Positions 1 to 6,651 of a stretch of DNA of 28,601 bases are shown in pieces; position 1 is the stretch's first letter, and every line of letters starts with the position of its first letter. The translations under genes and the position numbers were made by a program. The stretch is from a virus. The DNA lies in IMG/VR virus record IMGVR_UViG_3300020428_000061, positions 1 through 28,601 of that record. One strand, 5' to 3'. Below the pieces are notes generated by a model. The model worked only from the letters and a program-made list of their open reading frames with translations. It was not told the origin of the DNA and ran no database searches.

Positions 1-2
1 TA

Positions 3-77
3 AATGGTGAGTTTGTACGAAAACTGCAAATCCTTATGGCTCATAGGCTTCGTAGGATAAATAAACGTATAGTTTAA
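3..77 (+). CDS. C-terminal end of an upstream gene (partial)
   Basis: An open frame enters from the left edge and ends at TAA 75-77 after 24 codons. The tail is basic (ends LRRINKRIV). A strong terminator starts 16 bases after the stop, which is what one expects at the end of a transcription unit. The piece is too short to assign a function. A second short frame (4-60) is also open here, so the frame choice rests mainly on the fit to the terminator. Confidence 0.35.
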   Translation, partial: NGEFVRKLQILMAHRLRRINKRIV

Positions 78-93
78 GTTGCTAAACATCTCT

Positions 94-129
94 AAAAGAC
101 ACTTTATTAATTTAAGGTGTCTTTTTTTC
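94..129 (+). terminator. Rho-independent terminator
   Basis: AAAAGACAC (94-102) pairs with GTGTCTTTT (117-125). The stem can extend inward by four more pairs, leaving a TTAATT loop, and a run of seven T follows. It separates the upstream gene from the early region. Confidence 0.85.
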
Positions 130-147
130 TTTTACATTCCTTAAGTT

Positions 148-272
148 AAAATTCCCTCGCTTCGCTCGGAAATTTTTTAAAAGATATCATCTATAAGATA
201 CTTATATACTCTTATAGATATCTAAAGGAGAAATGTACTCCACTTCGTTCCGTACATTTTTAAAAGAATATC
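148..272 (+). other. Two related hairpin modules plus a long AT-rich inverted repeat
   Basis: Module 1: AAAATTCC (148-155) pairs with GGAAATTTT (168-176, one bulged A) around a loop holding GCTTCGCTC. Module 2: AAATGTAC (231-238) pairs perfectly with GTACATTT (252-259) around a loop holding ACTTCGTTCC. Both are followed by nearly the same word, TTTTTAAAAGA(A)TATC. Between them, 182-198 and 210-223 form an inverted repeat (AGATATC...CTATAAGA against TCTTATAGATATCT) with a three-base bulge. The 1-345 stretch holds no larger gene. Role could be termination, RNA processing or regulator binding. Confidence 0.55.
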
Positions 273-294
273 AATTTTAAGGCTCTATAATATT

Positions 295-330
295 CTATAA
301 GTATATATAGTATACTATAAGTATATATAG
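295..330 (+). repeat. Tandem 16-bp repeat before the first early gene
   Basis: CTATAAGTATATATAG occurs at 295-310 and again at 315-330, a 20-base period (two helical turns). A TATAAT word lies at 286-291 just upstream without a convincing -35. The second copy runs into TATAGGGG, which is the candidate phage promoter word. The arrangement suggests a control region for the 346 gene. Confidence 0.6.
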
Positions 331-334
331 GGGA
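315..334 (+). promoter_or_regulatory. Candidate phage RNA polymerase promoter
   Basis: TATAGGG at 326-332 lies 14 bases before the start codon at 346. The same word sits upstream of genes at 2149, 11940 and 23620. T7 promoters end in TATAGGGAGA, and this genome carries a T7-type polymerase. Only the core word is shared; the upstream part differs between copies. Confidence 0.35.
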
Positions 335-345
335 GAGGAGACACT

Positions 346-708
346 ATGAATTTTGAAGAATATAAATTGTTCAAACTGCAATACCCTGAAGCTGATAATG
401 AAGTTATCCCTAGAATGTTTAAATGCCGGGTTATAGAGACACAACATCCGTCTGCAATTTATGACCAACCTGATGCTTGGCAGAGACTTTTTACAGATGG
501 TCACAATATTGTCTGGAATGATTTAAGAGACAGAAAAACTAAACAAATTGATTTGTCCAAGATGTTAAACGTCGGCGACATTATTTGGGCAAAAGCTATA
601 GTTAAATATAATCTAACTATTGGTGGTCAAAAGTGGCAATTAGCACCAAAAGATGAACCTCATTTAATGTATGAACCACGATATTATTTTGTGAGTAAAG
701 TTAAGTGA
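346..708 (+). CDS. Hypothetical early protein (120 aa)
   Basis: The start has a good ribosome site (AGGAG at 336-340, five bases before ATG). The product is soluble, with no membrane segment or signal peptide. It is rich in aromatic residues and has alternating hydrophobic strands in the second half, which suggests a small beta-rich fold. No catalytic motif was recognised. It is the first gene after the early control region, so it may act in host takeover (inference from position only). Its TGA overlaps the GTG start of the next gene, implying translational coupling. Confidence 0.75.
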   Translation: MNFEEYKLFKLQYPEADNEVIPRMFKCRVIETQHPSAIYDQPDAWQRLFTDGHNIVWNDLRDRKTKQIDLSKMLNVGDIIWAKAIVKYNLTIGGQKWQLAPKDEPHLMYEPRYYFVSKVK

Positions 709-878
709 TAGAATGTCCTAGATGCCATGCTAGAATTCAACCTGTAGTTGTGCATGGTCACTATCAATGTCAAATCTGTAAATCCAACATAGATGATTGC
801 TGTTCTGGTGAGACTTGCCAACCAATTATTGAAATGACTACACTTGAAGAAGAAGAAAATAAAACCAACAACTTGTGA
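705..878 (+). CDS. Small zinc-ribbon protein (57 aa)
   Basis: A GTG start overlaps the previous stop codon (GTGA), a typical coupled start. The product begins MIECPRCHARIQPVVVHGHY and continues with CQICK, then DDCC and a later GETC. The two CxxC knuckles, CPRC and CQIC, are spaced as in zinc ribbons, with further cysteines downstream. The tail is acidic (EEEEN). Small phage zinc ribbons often bind nucleic acid or the host transcription apparatus; the target here is unknown. It is short enough to be lost by length cut-offs. Confidence 0.75.
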   Translation: MIECPRCHARIQPVVVHGHYQCQICKSNIDDCCSGETCQPIIEMTTLEEEENKTNNL

Positions 879-887
879 GATTTTAAA

Positions 888-1076
888 ATGAAAAAAAGAT
901 TACTTTTAATTATCCCTTTTTTATTTTCAATGTATGGCTGTGCGTACACAGATAATTACTCAGCAAGTTGTAATATGAGAGCAGGTTCTGCAATGTTGGG
1001 AGCATCTGACTTATCTGCTGGAATGGCTGCTAGTGGAAATGTTTATGCAGACTGTCTTGAAAAAGAAGGCAAATAA
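888..1076 (+). CDS. Small putative lipoprotein (62 aa)
   Basis: The N-terminus is MKK followed by a hydrophobic segment (LLLIIPFLFSMYG) and Cys18, giving a signal peptide with a plausible though not ideal lipobox (MYGC). The mature part is about 45 residues with two more cysteines. Residues 30-53 (MRAGSAMLGASDLS...GNVYAD) closely match a segment of the virion protein encoded at 19772-20785 (MRAGGAMLGADDFT...GNQYAD). Phage lipoproteins made early can serve in superinfection exclusion, but that is inference. A hairpin terminator follows. Confidence 0.65.
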   Translation: MKKRLLLIIPFLFSMYGCAYTDNYSASCNMRAGSAMLGASDLSAGMAASGNVYADCLEKEGK

Positions 1077-1135
1077 TTTTAGTTCAACATTGAACTTTTA
1101 TTCTCTAAGAATAATTTTTATGCGCTACGAATAAT

Positions 1136-1156
1136 AGTTCCAAAAGAACTTTTTTC
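1136..1156 (+). terminator. Short terminator-like hairpin
   Basis: AGTTC (1136-1140) pairs with GAACT (1146-1150) around CAAAA, followed by TTTTTT. Another small hairpin (AGTTCA/TGAACT, 1081-1096) precedes it, and TGGTC/GACCA (1157-1175) follows. Stems are only five to six pairs. Confidence 0.5.
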
Positions 1157-1229
1157 TGGTCAGATTGTCCGACCATTTGACACCGAATCAGAAATATGAA
1201 TAATCAAAATAAGTCAATTTCCTATGTGT

Positions 1230-1268
1230 AAAAGAGGTCTGTAGGAGCAATTTTATAGACCTCTTTTT
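1230..1268 (+). terminator. Strong rho-independent terminator
   Basis: AAAAGAGGTCT (1230-1240) is perfectly complementary to AGACCTCTTTT (1257-1267), eleven pairs. T-runs follow at the stem end and again at 1272-1278. It insulates the first early cluster from the promoter at 1451. Confidence 0.9.
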
Positions 1269-1363
1269 ATGTTTTTTTAGGCTTATTTTAACCAAACATT
1301 GTTAACCACTTTTCTTGCCCAGGTGATTATCTTAAGTCTTTGAATTGACTCTAAAAACACTGT

Positions 1364-1421
1364 CTGGGTTTGCACCAGTTAGTGGCCAAAGTACAACTGA
1401 TAAAACATCAGTTGCACCCAG
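1364..1421 (+). other. Compact structured element, possible small RNA
   Basis: CAACTGAT (1394-1401) pairs perfectly with ATCAGTTG (1407-1414) around AAAAC. CTGGGT (1364-1369) can pair with ACCCAG (1416-1421) outside it, and a small CAC/GTG hairpin lies at 1373-1384. Together they could form a three-way junction. It lies between a terminator and a promoter in a 470-base stretch (1077-1549) with no gene. It has no tRNA-like T-loop sequence. Confidence 0.35.
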
Positions 1422-1450
1422 TAAGTCATTGTTTTTGCAGCACTTTTTGC

Positions 1451-1479
1451 TTGACATTTTTATAAAAATTTGGTATAAC
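1451..1479 (+). promoter_or_regulatory. Host sigma70-type promoter
   Basis: TTGACA (1451-1456) and TATAAC (1474-1479) are separated by 17 bases, an almost consensus pair. The next gene starts at 1550 with a good ribosome site. ATTCTC/GAGAAT repeats (1487-1492 and 1515-1520) lie in the leader and could form a hairpin. This is the best candidate for the early promoter read by host polymerase. Confidence 0.8.
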
Positions 1480-1549
1480 TCGCATAATTCTCAATAAGCA
1501 ATGGAGGTACTATCGAGAATAATTTGAAACTATAGAAGGAGAACAAAAT

Positions 1550-1993
1550 ATGACATATACAAACTATGATGAAATATTAAATACAATTTATATTGAACCT
1601 GAATTTCAACCAGTTGATATTTGGGATAGATATGAACGAGAAGATGGAACTGTTGTTAAACTATATAAGCACAGACCACATTACTTGGATGTAACGACAA
1701 GTAACCCAAACAAAGAAGAAGCTACATGGAGATACTTTTGGGATGAACAACAGACCATGTGGCTGCTAGAAAATATAATAGTAGTAAATTACAGTGACCA
1801 ATATCATTACCTAATAGATTTCACTAATGATAATGATAAAACAATGGCAACTGGAATTAGAGGACACTTTGAGCATTATAATAACTGGATTAAAGTTCCT
1901 TGGAAAAAATCTCTTACTCAATATGAAAAAATAAGAGACATTGCAGAACAATACAAACCTAACGATATTTCTGCAAAATTTACCAAACATTAA
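1550..1993 (+). CDS. Hypothetical early protein (147 aa)
   Basis: The gene lies directly behind the sigma70-like promoter, with AAGGAG eight bases before ATG. The product is soluble and unusually rich in Tyr and Trp (for example WRYFWDE and HFEHYNNWIKVPW), with many Asp and Asn. It has no signal peptide, membrane segment or recognised motif. Its position as the sole gene after a strong host promoter and before the RNA polymerase makes a host-takeover or anti-defence role reasonable, but this is inference only. Confidence 0.75.
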   Translation: MTYTNYDEILNTIYIEPEFQPVDIWDRYEREDGTVVKLYKHRPHYLDVTTSNPNKEEATWRYFWDEQQTMWLLENIIVVNYSDQYHYLIDFTNDNDKTMATGIRGHFEHYNNWIKVPWKKSLTQYEKIRDIAEQYKPNDISAKFTKH

Positions 1994-2027
1994 AATGTAA
2001 CAAAAGTTTCATAATACTCTGAAACGC

Positions 2028-2141
2028 TTGTCTTAACTCACTTAGAGCAATGTGAATGGTGTCTTTTTAAAAATAATTATAAAAAAATTAAAAAAGCACT
2101 TGCCGTGATAAACTCTAATTGCAATAAGAGAGTTAAGACAA
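2028..2141 (+). repeat. 12-bp inverted repeat around an AT-rich core
   Basis: TTGTCTTAACTC (2028-2039) is the exact reverse complement of GAGTTAAGACAA (2130-2141). The 90 bases between them contain a nearly pure A/T tract (about 2064-2095) and a nested AACTCT/AGAGTT stem (2110-2133). A candidate phage promoter follows at 2149. The arrangement could be a control region or a replication origin, since T7 origins combine a promoter with an AT-rich tract. Confidence 0.5.
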
Positions 2142-2155
2142 ACAGTTCTATAGGG
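2140..2155 (+). promoter_or_regulatory. Candidate phage RNA polymerase promoter before its own gene
   Basis: TATAGGG occurs at 2149-2155 in the context AGTTCTATAGGGGGAC. If transcription began at the first G, as in T7, the RNA would start exactly where the structured leader begins. Assignment rests on the shared core word only. Confidence 0.35.
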
Positions 2156-2612
2156 GGACTGGAGTTGAACTTGGGTATTAATTACCAAATATGCAGAGAC
2201 ATATTTTATACCCAGGCACTTAATCTTAGATAGGCACAAAAGACCTTAGATTAAGAGAGCCAGAGTTCAGGGGGAAACTTCAGGTGTTTATGAAAAATGT
2301 GATGCAGGTGTAATTCCTGCCACAGGATAACTATGGGTTCACCATTATGTTCTATTTATGGAACTTTATGGGAACTATGGGGATATTATGGTGCTTTATA
2401 GGATACTATGGGATATATTATGGTAATTAGCGTACAAAAATTGAAATGGCTAAAATTAAAGCTCGACAAGGGATGTACACTATGGTACACAGCGTTTCAA
2501 ATGAATGCCGTCGCCGCCAAAACTCAAATCCCCACAAAAGTCCCATATTTGGAACTGTGCTACCTTCTCGACAGAGTTAGCACTTGTCATTTTTTCAAAA
2601 AGGAGATTTGGA
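2153..2612 (+). promoter_or_regulatory. Long structured leader upstream of the RNA polymerase gene
   Basis: No convincing gene fills this stretch. Three strong hairpins follow each other: CTTGGGTAT (2170-2178) with ATACCCAGG (2208-2216) enclosing AAATATG/CATATTT (2187-2206); CTTAATCT (2219-2226) with AGATTAAG (2248-2255), bracketed by GGC/GCC; and GCAGG/CCTGC (2304-2320) around TGTAATT, followed by CCACAG/CTATGG with one mismatch. The third hairpin reads GGTGTAATTCC, like the P4 loop of cobalamin riboswitches, but no B12 box is visible. A 44-codon frame (2446-2580) is open but weakly supported. Confidence 0.5.
2329..2425 (+). repeat. Degenerate repeats of CTATGGG / ATTATGG units
   Basis: Units such as GGATAACTATGGG, GGAACTATGGGGATATTATGG and GGATACTATGGGATATATTATGG recur at roughly 30-base intervals. 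The repeats place about eight ATG triplets in front of the RNA polymerase gene. One of them (2333) opens a 22-codon frame rich in Trp, Tyr and Gly that ends at 2401. Confidence 0.5.
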
Positions 2613-5417
2613 TTGAAGTTTAGTGATACAATTATAAAACAACTAGAGAAAAGCCTTAAGACTAGTTTAAAGGTTATCGACGACGACGTATTCCAAAAGG
2701 AAATACCTCAACATTATCTTAAGTATAACGATTATCCTTGGTTAAATCATGTTTCTGTTAAGCTTTTAGAAACACAGGCTGAAATAGAGAAAAATGGCAT
2801 ACTAACAGCTAGAAAGAAATATGCTGAAAGTTATAATGACTTAAAGGTAAAGTCTCCATCTGTTCACCCAGTTATAAAAGCTTACCAAAATAAAGTCATA
2901 GCAACTTCAACAAGAGCTATGAACGATTGGTTAAAATTAAAACTTAAAACCAAATCTGGACCGAAGCCAATTGGCTTTGAAGAGATTATAGCTTTAGGTG
3001 CTGATAAAGCTGTTGCACTTGCAATGCCACATATTCATAGAGGTGTTGAAAAAGCACATACTATGCAGAAAGTATGTATTGGTATTGGTCATGCTATCCA
3101 AGACCAGTTGTTTATCATTGAAGCAAGAAGAAAAGATAGAGAACTAAACGGTGATAGTAGTTTTACCAGCAGAGTTTTGAATGACAGTAAAGAGAGTGGA
3201 ACTTATCTTTATAGAAGTAGATATGTAAAAAGACGTTTGCATCATAATGACTTAATTGCAGACATTACCAAATGGGATAATACTAAAGCAGCCGAAATTG
3301 GTGGTGTGGTTGTAGACTGTGTGTACGAAACAGGTGAGTACATTGATTTTCGCAAAGAGAAAAATCAAGTTGTTACTTTTAAGTCTAAAGCAAAAGATAA
3401 GAAGACAGGATTTACAAAACCAAAAGAAAAGAAATGGTTAGTCTTTAAAGATGAGGTCAAACTGTTTCTTGACAGGAACAATGCCTATTTGCAGTTTGAA
3501 GACTTTACATATCCTATAATGGTCATTCCACCTAGACCTTGGACAGATGAGAACACAGGTGCTTTTCTTACCAACCATGTAAGAGATAAATTTGGATTAG
3601 TTATTACTAGAAAGCAATCACAAGCGAAAGCTATCCGGGAACAAAGAAAAGCTGGGAAGTTAGATGGTTTGCTTAATACAGTTAATAAAATTCAAAGCAC
3701 TCATTATGACATGAGTCCATTTATGCACAAGGTTTTGAAATACTGCCAAGTCAAGAAAATACCTTATCTAAACAAACCAATGGAAAATATTGTACCAATA
3801 TCAGTTGAAGAATATGCTGATATAAATGGCTTATCTTTTGATAAATCTGAATGGGATAAGCAAGACACAAGAAGATTTAATGCTCATAGAAAAGGTCAAT
3901 ACAGACTTCAGCATGAAATTGAAATGCAAAGAATGCAGTTTGAGAAAGACCATGAGACAAGTTTATTTATATTAGAACTTGGAACTGGATTGTGGATACC
4001 ATTCTGTCTTGATTGGAGAATGAGAATGTATTGTGGTTCTTACTTTTCATATCAAAGAGATGATGCCATGAAATCTAGGTTTGTTTTTAGAATAAAGAAA
4101 CGCCTGGGTGTAAATGGCTTGAACCAACTTAAAAGGCAAGTGGCTACCTTTTATGGCAACGGAATTGATAAGGTTAGAATTTCTAACCGAATTCAGTGGA
4201 CTGATGACAACTACGACTTAATTAAAAAGACAGTAGATAATTGGAAGACTGATAAGTTTTGGTTAGAAGCAGATGAGCCTTGTCAATTCCTTCAAAACTG
4301 TAAAGAACTAGTTGATGCTATAGAGACTGGTAATCCAGAAGCTTTTGAAAGCAATCTTATAATTTGGAATGATGCATCTAACTCTGGTCTTCAACAATAC
4401 TCTATGGAAAGACGTGATGCAGTTGGTGCTAAAGACACTAATATGACTATTCTTCCAAAAGACCAAGTTAAGTCTAATGATTTCTATATTAAGATTAGAG
4501 ATGCTGTTGAAGATAAGATTAAAAATACCAAATGGGAAAATGAATACGATAAAACAGCTGCTAAACAGTGGCTCAAATTTGGTATCAAAAGAGGTGATGT
4601 TAAGACACCAGCTTTTACTTATTTCTATAATTCTCGTGAATGGGGAATGCAGGATGAAGTTTTAGATAAGACTATGTCACCTCTTAATGTGAAGATGTAT
4701 TCTGAAAAGAATTTTAAGCATCCCTTTGGTGGATATCAAGGCTCAATAAATGCAGCTCGTTTTATGGGTAGTATCATTTATAATCTTGTAGGTGATTATG
4801 CTCCAGCTGCTAATGAAGCTATGAAGTTCATCTTAGAAATAACAGGTATATTGTCTGATTTTGACATTAATCTTAAAATCATAAATCCTTCAGGATTTCC
4901 AATGGTACAGGCTTATGAACAACCAAATCCAAAGCCTAAGACTATTAGAATACCTATGTATGATTTTAGCTTTAAGGTTAGACACAAAAAAGGTGTACAT
5001 GACCATCAACTAAAAATTGCATCCACTATTCCAAATACTGTTTACAAGACTGATAGTGAGAATGGTTCGTGTCCAAACATTGTTCACTCGTATGATGCTA
5101 GTCAACTTGATTTAGCAGTTCAAGATGCAACTCATTCTGAAAATCCAAACAGAATATCACATGTTGCAGTTAACCATGATTGTGTAGGCACTCATGCTTG
5201 TGATGCAGATGAATTTGTAAAGAGTTACAAATTTGCAGGGATACATATGTATTCCGAAAATAGCTTTCTTGAGCAAGTTTATAATTATGCCAAGGAATGC
5301 ATTGGAGAGGAATTCACTCATCCCATAACTGGTAAAGAAATGAAATTACCACCTATTCCAACTAAACTTGGTTGGGATATTGAGGAATACTACGACTCAG
5401 AATTAAGTATCTCCTAG
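2613..5417 (+). CDS. T7-type single-subunit DNA-directed RNA polymerase
   Basis: The enzyme transcribes phage middle and late genes from its own promoters. The start chosen is TTG 2613 (MKFSDTIIKQ), because AAAAAGGAG ends eight bases before it; an in-frame upstream start at 2505 has no ribosome site. This gives 934 aa against 883 in T7. Visible motifs: DWRMRMY near residue 467 (T7 DWRGRVY); motif A with catalytic Asp587 in NDASNSGLQQ; motif B with Lys664 and Tyr672 (VKTPAFTYFYNSR, same eight-residue spacing as T7 K631/Y639); PNIVHSYDAS; and motif C HDCVGTH with Asp856. All catalytic residues are present. Confidence 0.97.
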   Translation: MKFSDTIIKQLEKSLKTSLKVIDDDVFQKEIPQHYLKYNDYPWLNHVSVKLLETQAEIEKNGILTARKKYAESYNDLKVKSPSVHPVIKAYQNKVIATSTRAMNDWLKLKLKTKSGPKPIGFEEIIALGADKAVALAMPHIHRGVEKAHTMQKVCIGIGHAIQDQLFIIEARRKDRELNGDSSFTSRVLNDSKESGTYLYRSRYVKRRLHHNDLIADITKWDNTKAAEIGGVVVDCVYETGEYIDFRKEKNQVVTFKSKAKDKKTGFTKPKEKKWLVFKDEVKLFLDRNNAYLQFEDFTYPIMVIPPRPWTDENTGAFLTNHVRDKFGLVITRKQSQAKAIREQRKAGKLDGLLNTVNKIQSTHYDMSPFMHKVLKYCQVKKIPYLNKPMENIVPISVEEYADINGLSFDKSEWDKQDTRRFNAHRKGQYRLQHEIEMQRMQFEKDHETSLFILELGTGLWIPFCLDWRMRMYCGSYFSYQRDDAMKSRFVFRIKKRLGVNGLNQLKRQVATFYGNGIDKVRISNRIQWTDDNYDLIKKTVDNWKTDKFWLEADEPCQFLQNCKELVDAIETGNPEAFESNLIIWNDASNSGLQQYSMERRDAVGAKDTNMTILPKDQVKSNDFYIKIRDAVEDKIKNTKWENEYDKTAAKQWLKFGIKRGDVKTPAFTYFYNSREWGMQDEVLDKTMSPLNVKMYSEKNFKHPFGGYQGSINAARFMGSIIYNLVGDYAPAANEAMKFILEITGILSDFDINLKIINPSGFPMVQAYEQPNPKPKTIRIPMYDFSFKVRHKKGVHDHQLKIASTIPNTVYKTDSENGSCPNIVHSYDASQLDLAVQDATHSENPNRISHVAVNHDCVGTHACDADEFVKSYKFAGIHMYSENSFLEQVYNYAKECIGEEFTHPITGKEMKLPPIPTKLGWDIEEYYDSELSIS

Positions 5418-5448
5418 GGATTAATTCCTAAACCCTAAAGGAAAATTC

Positions 5449-5643
5449 ATGACAAGATTTTTTGTTGAGGATTTGCTCGACTACTATCGCAGTAGGCATG
5501 AGCAAAAAGGCTACCTCTGCGTTGATGAGGAAGCCGAATTAGACGAAGCCGGTGTGTCTATAAACAACTGGCATAATGAAACTAACAATATAGGAGAGAA
5601 TATATGGCGAAAAATAAGTCATTTATTACACCACCAGGAATAG
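5449..5643 (+). CDS. Small hypothetical protein (64 aa)
   Basis: ATG 5449 is preceded by AAAGGAAA. The product is acidic in its middle (CVDEEAELDEAG) and rich in His near the end (HLLHHQE), with no membrane segment. It overlaps the first 40 bases of the ssDNA-binding protein gene in another frame, and the ribosome site of that gene lies inside it, so the two may be coupled. Nothing identifies a function. The alternative is a non-coding leader between polymerase and SSB, but the start signal and codon pattern favour a real gene. Confidence 0.6.
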   Translation: MTRFFVEDLLDYYRSRHEQKGYLCVDEEAELDEAGVSINNWHNETNNIGENIWRKISHLLHHQE

Positions 5644-6191
5644 CCTTTTGGCCAAGCCTACAAAGACCAGATACTAAATTTGATAATAAGTATAAGACTG
5701 GTCTGATTATCCACGCAGATGAAAGTAAAGACTTGCGTGAGTTAGTCGACAAAACCTTCATAGACGAATTTGGAGAGAAGAAACTAAAAGAAGCTTCTTT
5801 GTCTTATCAGAAGGCTTCAGACACAACTGAGAAAGTGTCTAAAGGTATCCAAGAGCTGATTAACAAATCAAATGACAATAAGTTAGAAAATTACTTTTTG
5901 TTTAAGTTTGCTACTCAGCACAAACCTACTTTGTGGGATTGTTCTAAACCATCACAAAAGATTGAAAGTGATTTGAACCTAAGAGGTGGTTCTATCATCC
6001 AAGTCCACGGCAAACTTAATGCATATAGTTATGGTTCTAGAATTGGTGTTACTTGTTACTTAGGAATGGTCAGAATTATTGACGCAGTTCAAGGTTCTTC
6101 CTCTCCATTTAGTGACGACGTTAAAGGTTTTGTTCATCACAACGACAATGATGAAAAGCCTTTAGATGTTGCTGCTAATGGCGACTTCTAA
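5604..6191 (+). CDS. Single-stranded DNA-binding protein, T7 gp2.5-like
   Basis: It coats ssDNA during replication and is expected to contact the polymerase and helicase through its C-terminal tail. The start has TAGGAGAG before ATG. The 195-aa product has an N-terminal OB-like region (FITPPGIAFWPSLQRPDTKF, then YKTGLI) and a later strand-rich part (GSIIQVHGKLNAY and IGVTCYLGMVRI). It ends in an Asp/Glu-bearing tail closing with Phe (...NGDF), as in gp2.5, whose terminal Phe is essential. Size and place between RNA polymerase and endonuclease match T7 order. Confidence 0.88.
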   Translation: MAKNKSFITPPGIAFWPSLQRPDTKFDNKYKTGLIIHADESKDLRELVDKTFIDEFGEKKLKEASLSYQKASDTTEKVSKGIQELINKSNDNKLENYFLFKFATQHKPTLWDCSKPSQKIESDLNLRGGSIIQVHGKLNAYSYGSRIGVTCYLGMVRIIDAVQGSSSPFSDDVKGFVHHNDNDEKPLDVAANGDF

Positions 6192-6651
6192 ATATAGAAG
6201 TGGGCTTGAAGAACGAGTAGCAAGTTATCTTGAAAGTAGAGGAGTTAAGGTTGAGTACGAAGTGGACAAAATTGTCTACGACATTCCAGCGAGACAAGGC
6301 ACTTATCATCCTGACTTCCTACTTCCAGATGGCTCATTCATGGAAACCAAAGGCTGGTTTAAAGTCCAAGATAGAGCCAAACACCTGAATATCAAAAAGA
6401 GCAGACCTGACGTAAAAATCAGGTTTGCTTTTCAAAACCCACACACACCTATCTATGCAGGAAGTAATACAACTTATGCCAGTTGGTGCGAACATCACGA
6501 TTTTTCGTGGTGCGACGCCAAAAAGATACCTGAGCATTGGTTATTTCCACCTGCAAATGACAATGAGAAATTAGACGCTATAGGAGAAGAAAATGGCGAT
6601 AAGCAAAGTGATGAAGGTAAAACAACACCTTCAACAGGGCAAGAGGATTAA
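6178..6651 (+). CDS. Holliday junction endonuclease I, T7 gp3-like
   Basis: It resolves branched DNA and helps degrade host DNA. The sequence follows T7 endonuclease I closely: RSGLEERV, then VEYE, YHPDFLLPDG, METKG and IRFAFQNP. The metal-binding and catalytic Glu, Asp, Glu and Lys positions (PDF...ETK, a PD-(D/E)XK core) are all present. ATG 6178 starts at the same place as the family (MATSKYRSGLEE); an in-frame ATG at 6166 adds only MLLL. Neither has a clear ribosome site, so translation is probably coupled to the SSB gene it overlaps. The last 30 residues are polar and likely disordered. Confidence 0.95.
   Translation: MATSKYRSGLEERVASYLESRGVKVEYEVDKIVYDIPARQGTYHPDFLLPDGSFMETKGWFKVQDRAKHLNIKKSRPDVKIRFAFQNPHTPIYAGSNTTYASWCEHHDFSWCDAKKIPEHWLFPPANDNEKLDAIGEENGDKQSDEGKTTPSTGQED

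Noticed and set aside
233-280. 15-codon frame starting inside the second hairpin module
   Set aside because: AAAGGAG is only two bases from the ATG, and the sequence is fully explained by the hairpin arms.
2270-2340. Calling a bona fide cobalamin riboswitch
   Set aside because: Only the P4-like hairpin word fits. The adjoining GGGAA position and the B12 box are not found, so it is kept only as a finding to test.
2446-2580. 44-codon frame MAKIKARQGMYTMVHSVSNE...
   Set aside because: Reads somewhat like a protein and starts at ATG, but has no ribosome site. All three forward frames are open over much of this short stretch, so openness is weak evidence.
2505-2612. N-terminal extension of the RNA polymerase from ATG 2505
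   Set aside because: No ribosome site at 2505, while TTG 2613 has AAAAAGGAG at ideal spacing. The extra 36 residues do not resemble a polymerase N-terminus.
2408-2623. 71-codon frame before the RNA polymerase
   Set aside because: No good ribosome site, begins inside the repeat cluster, unusual composition, and overlaps the favoured TTG start of the polymerase.
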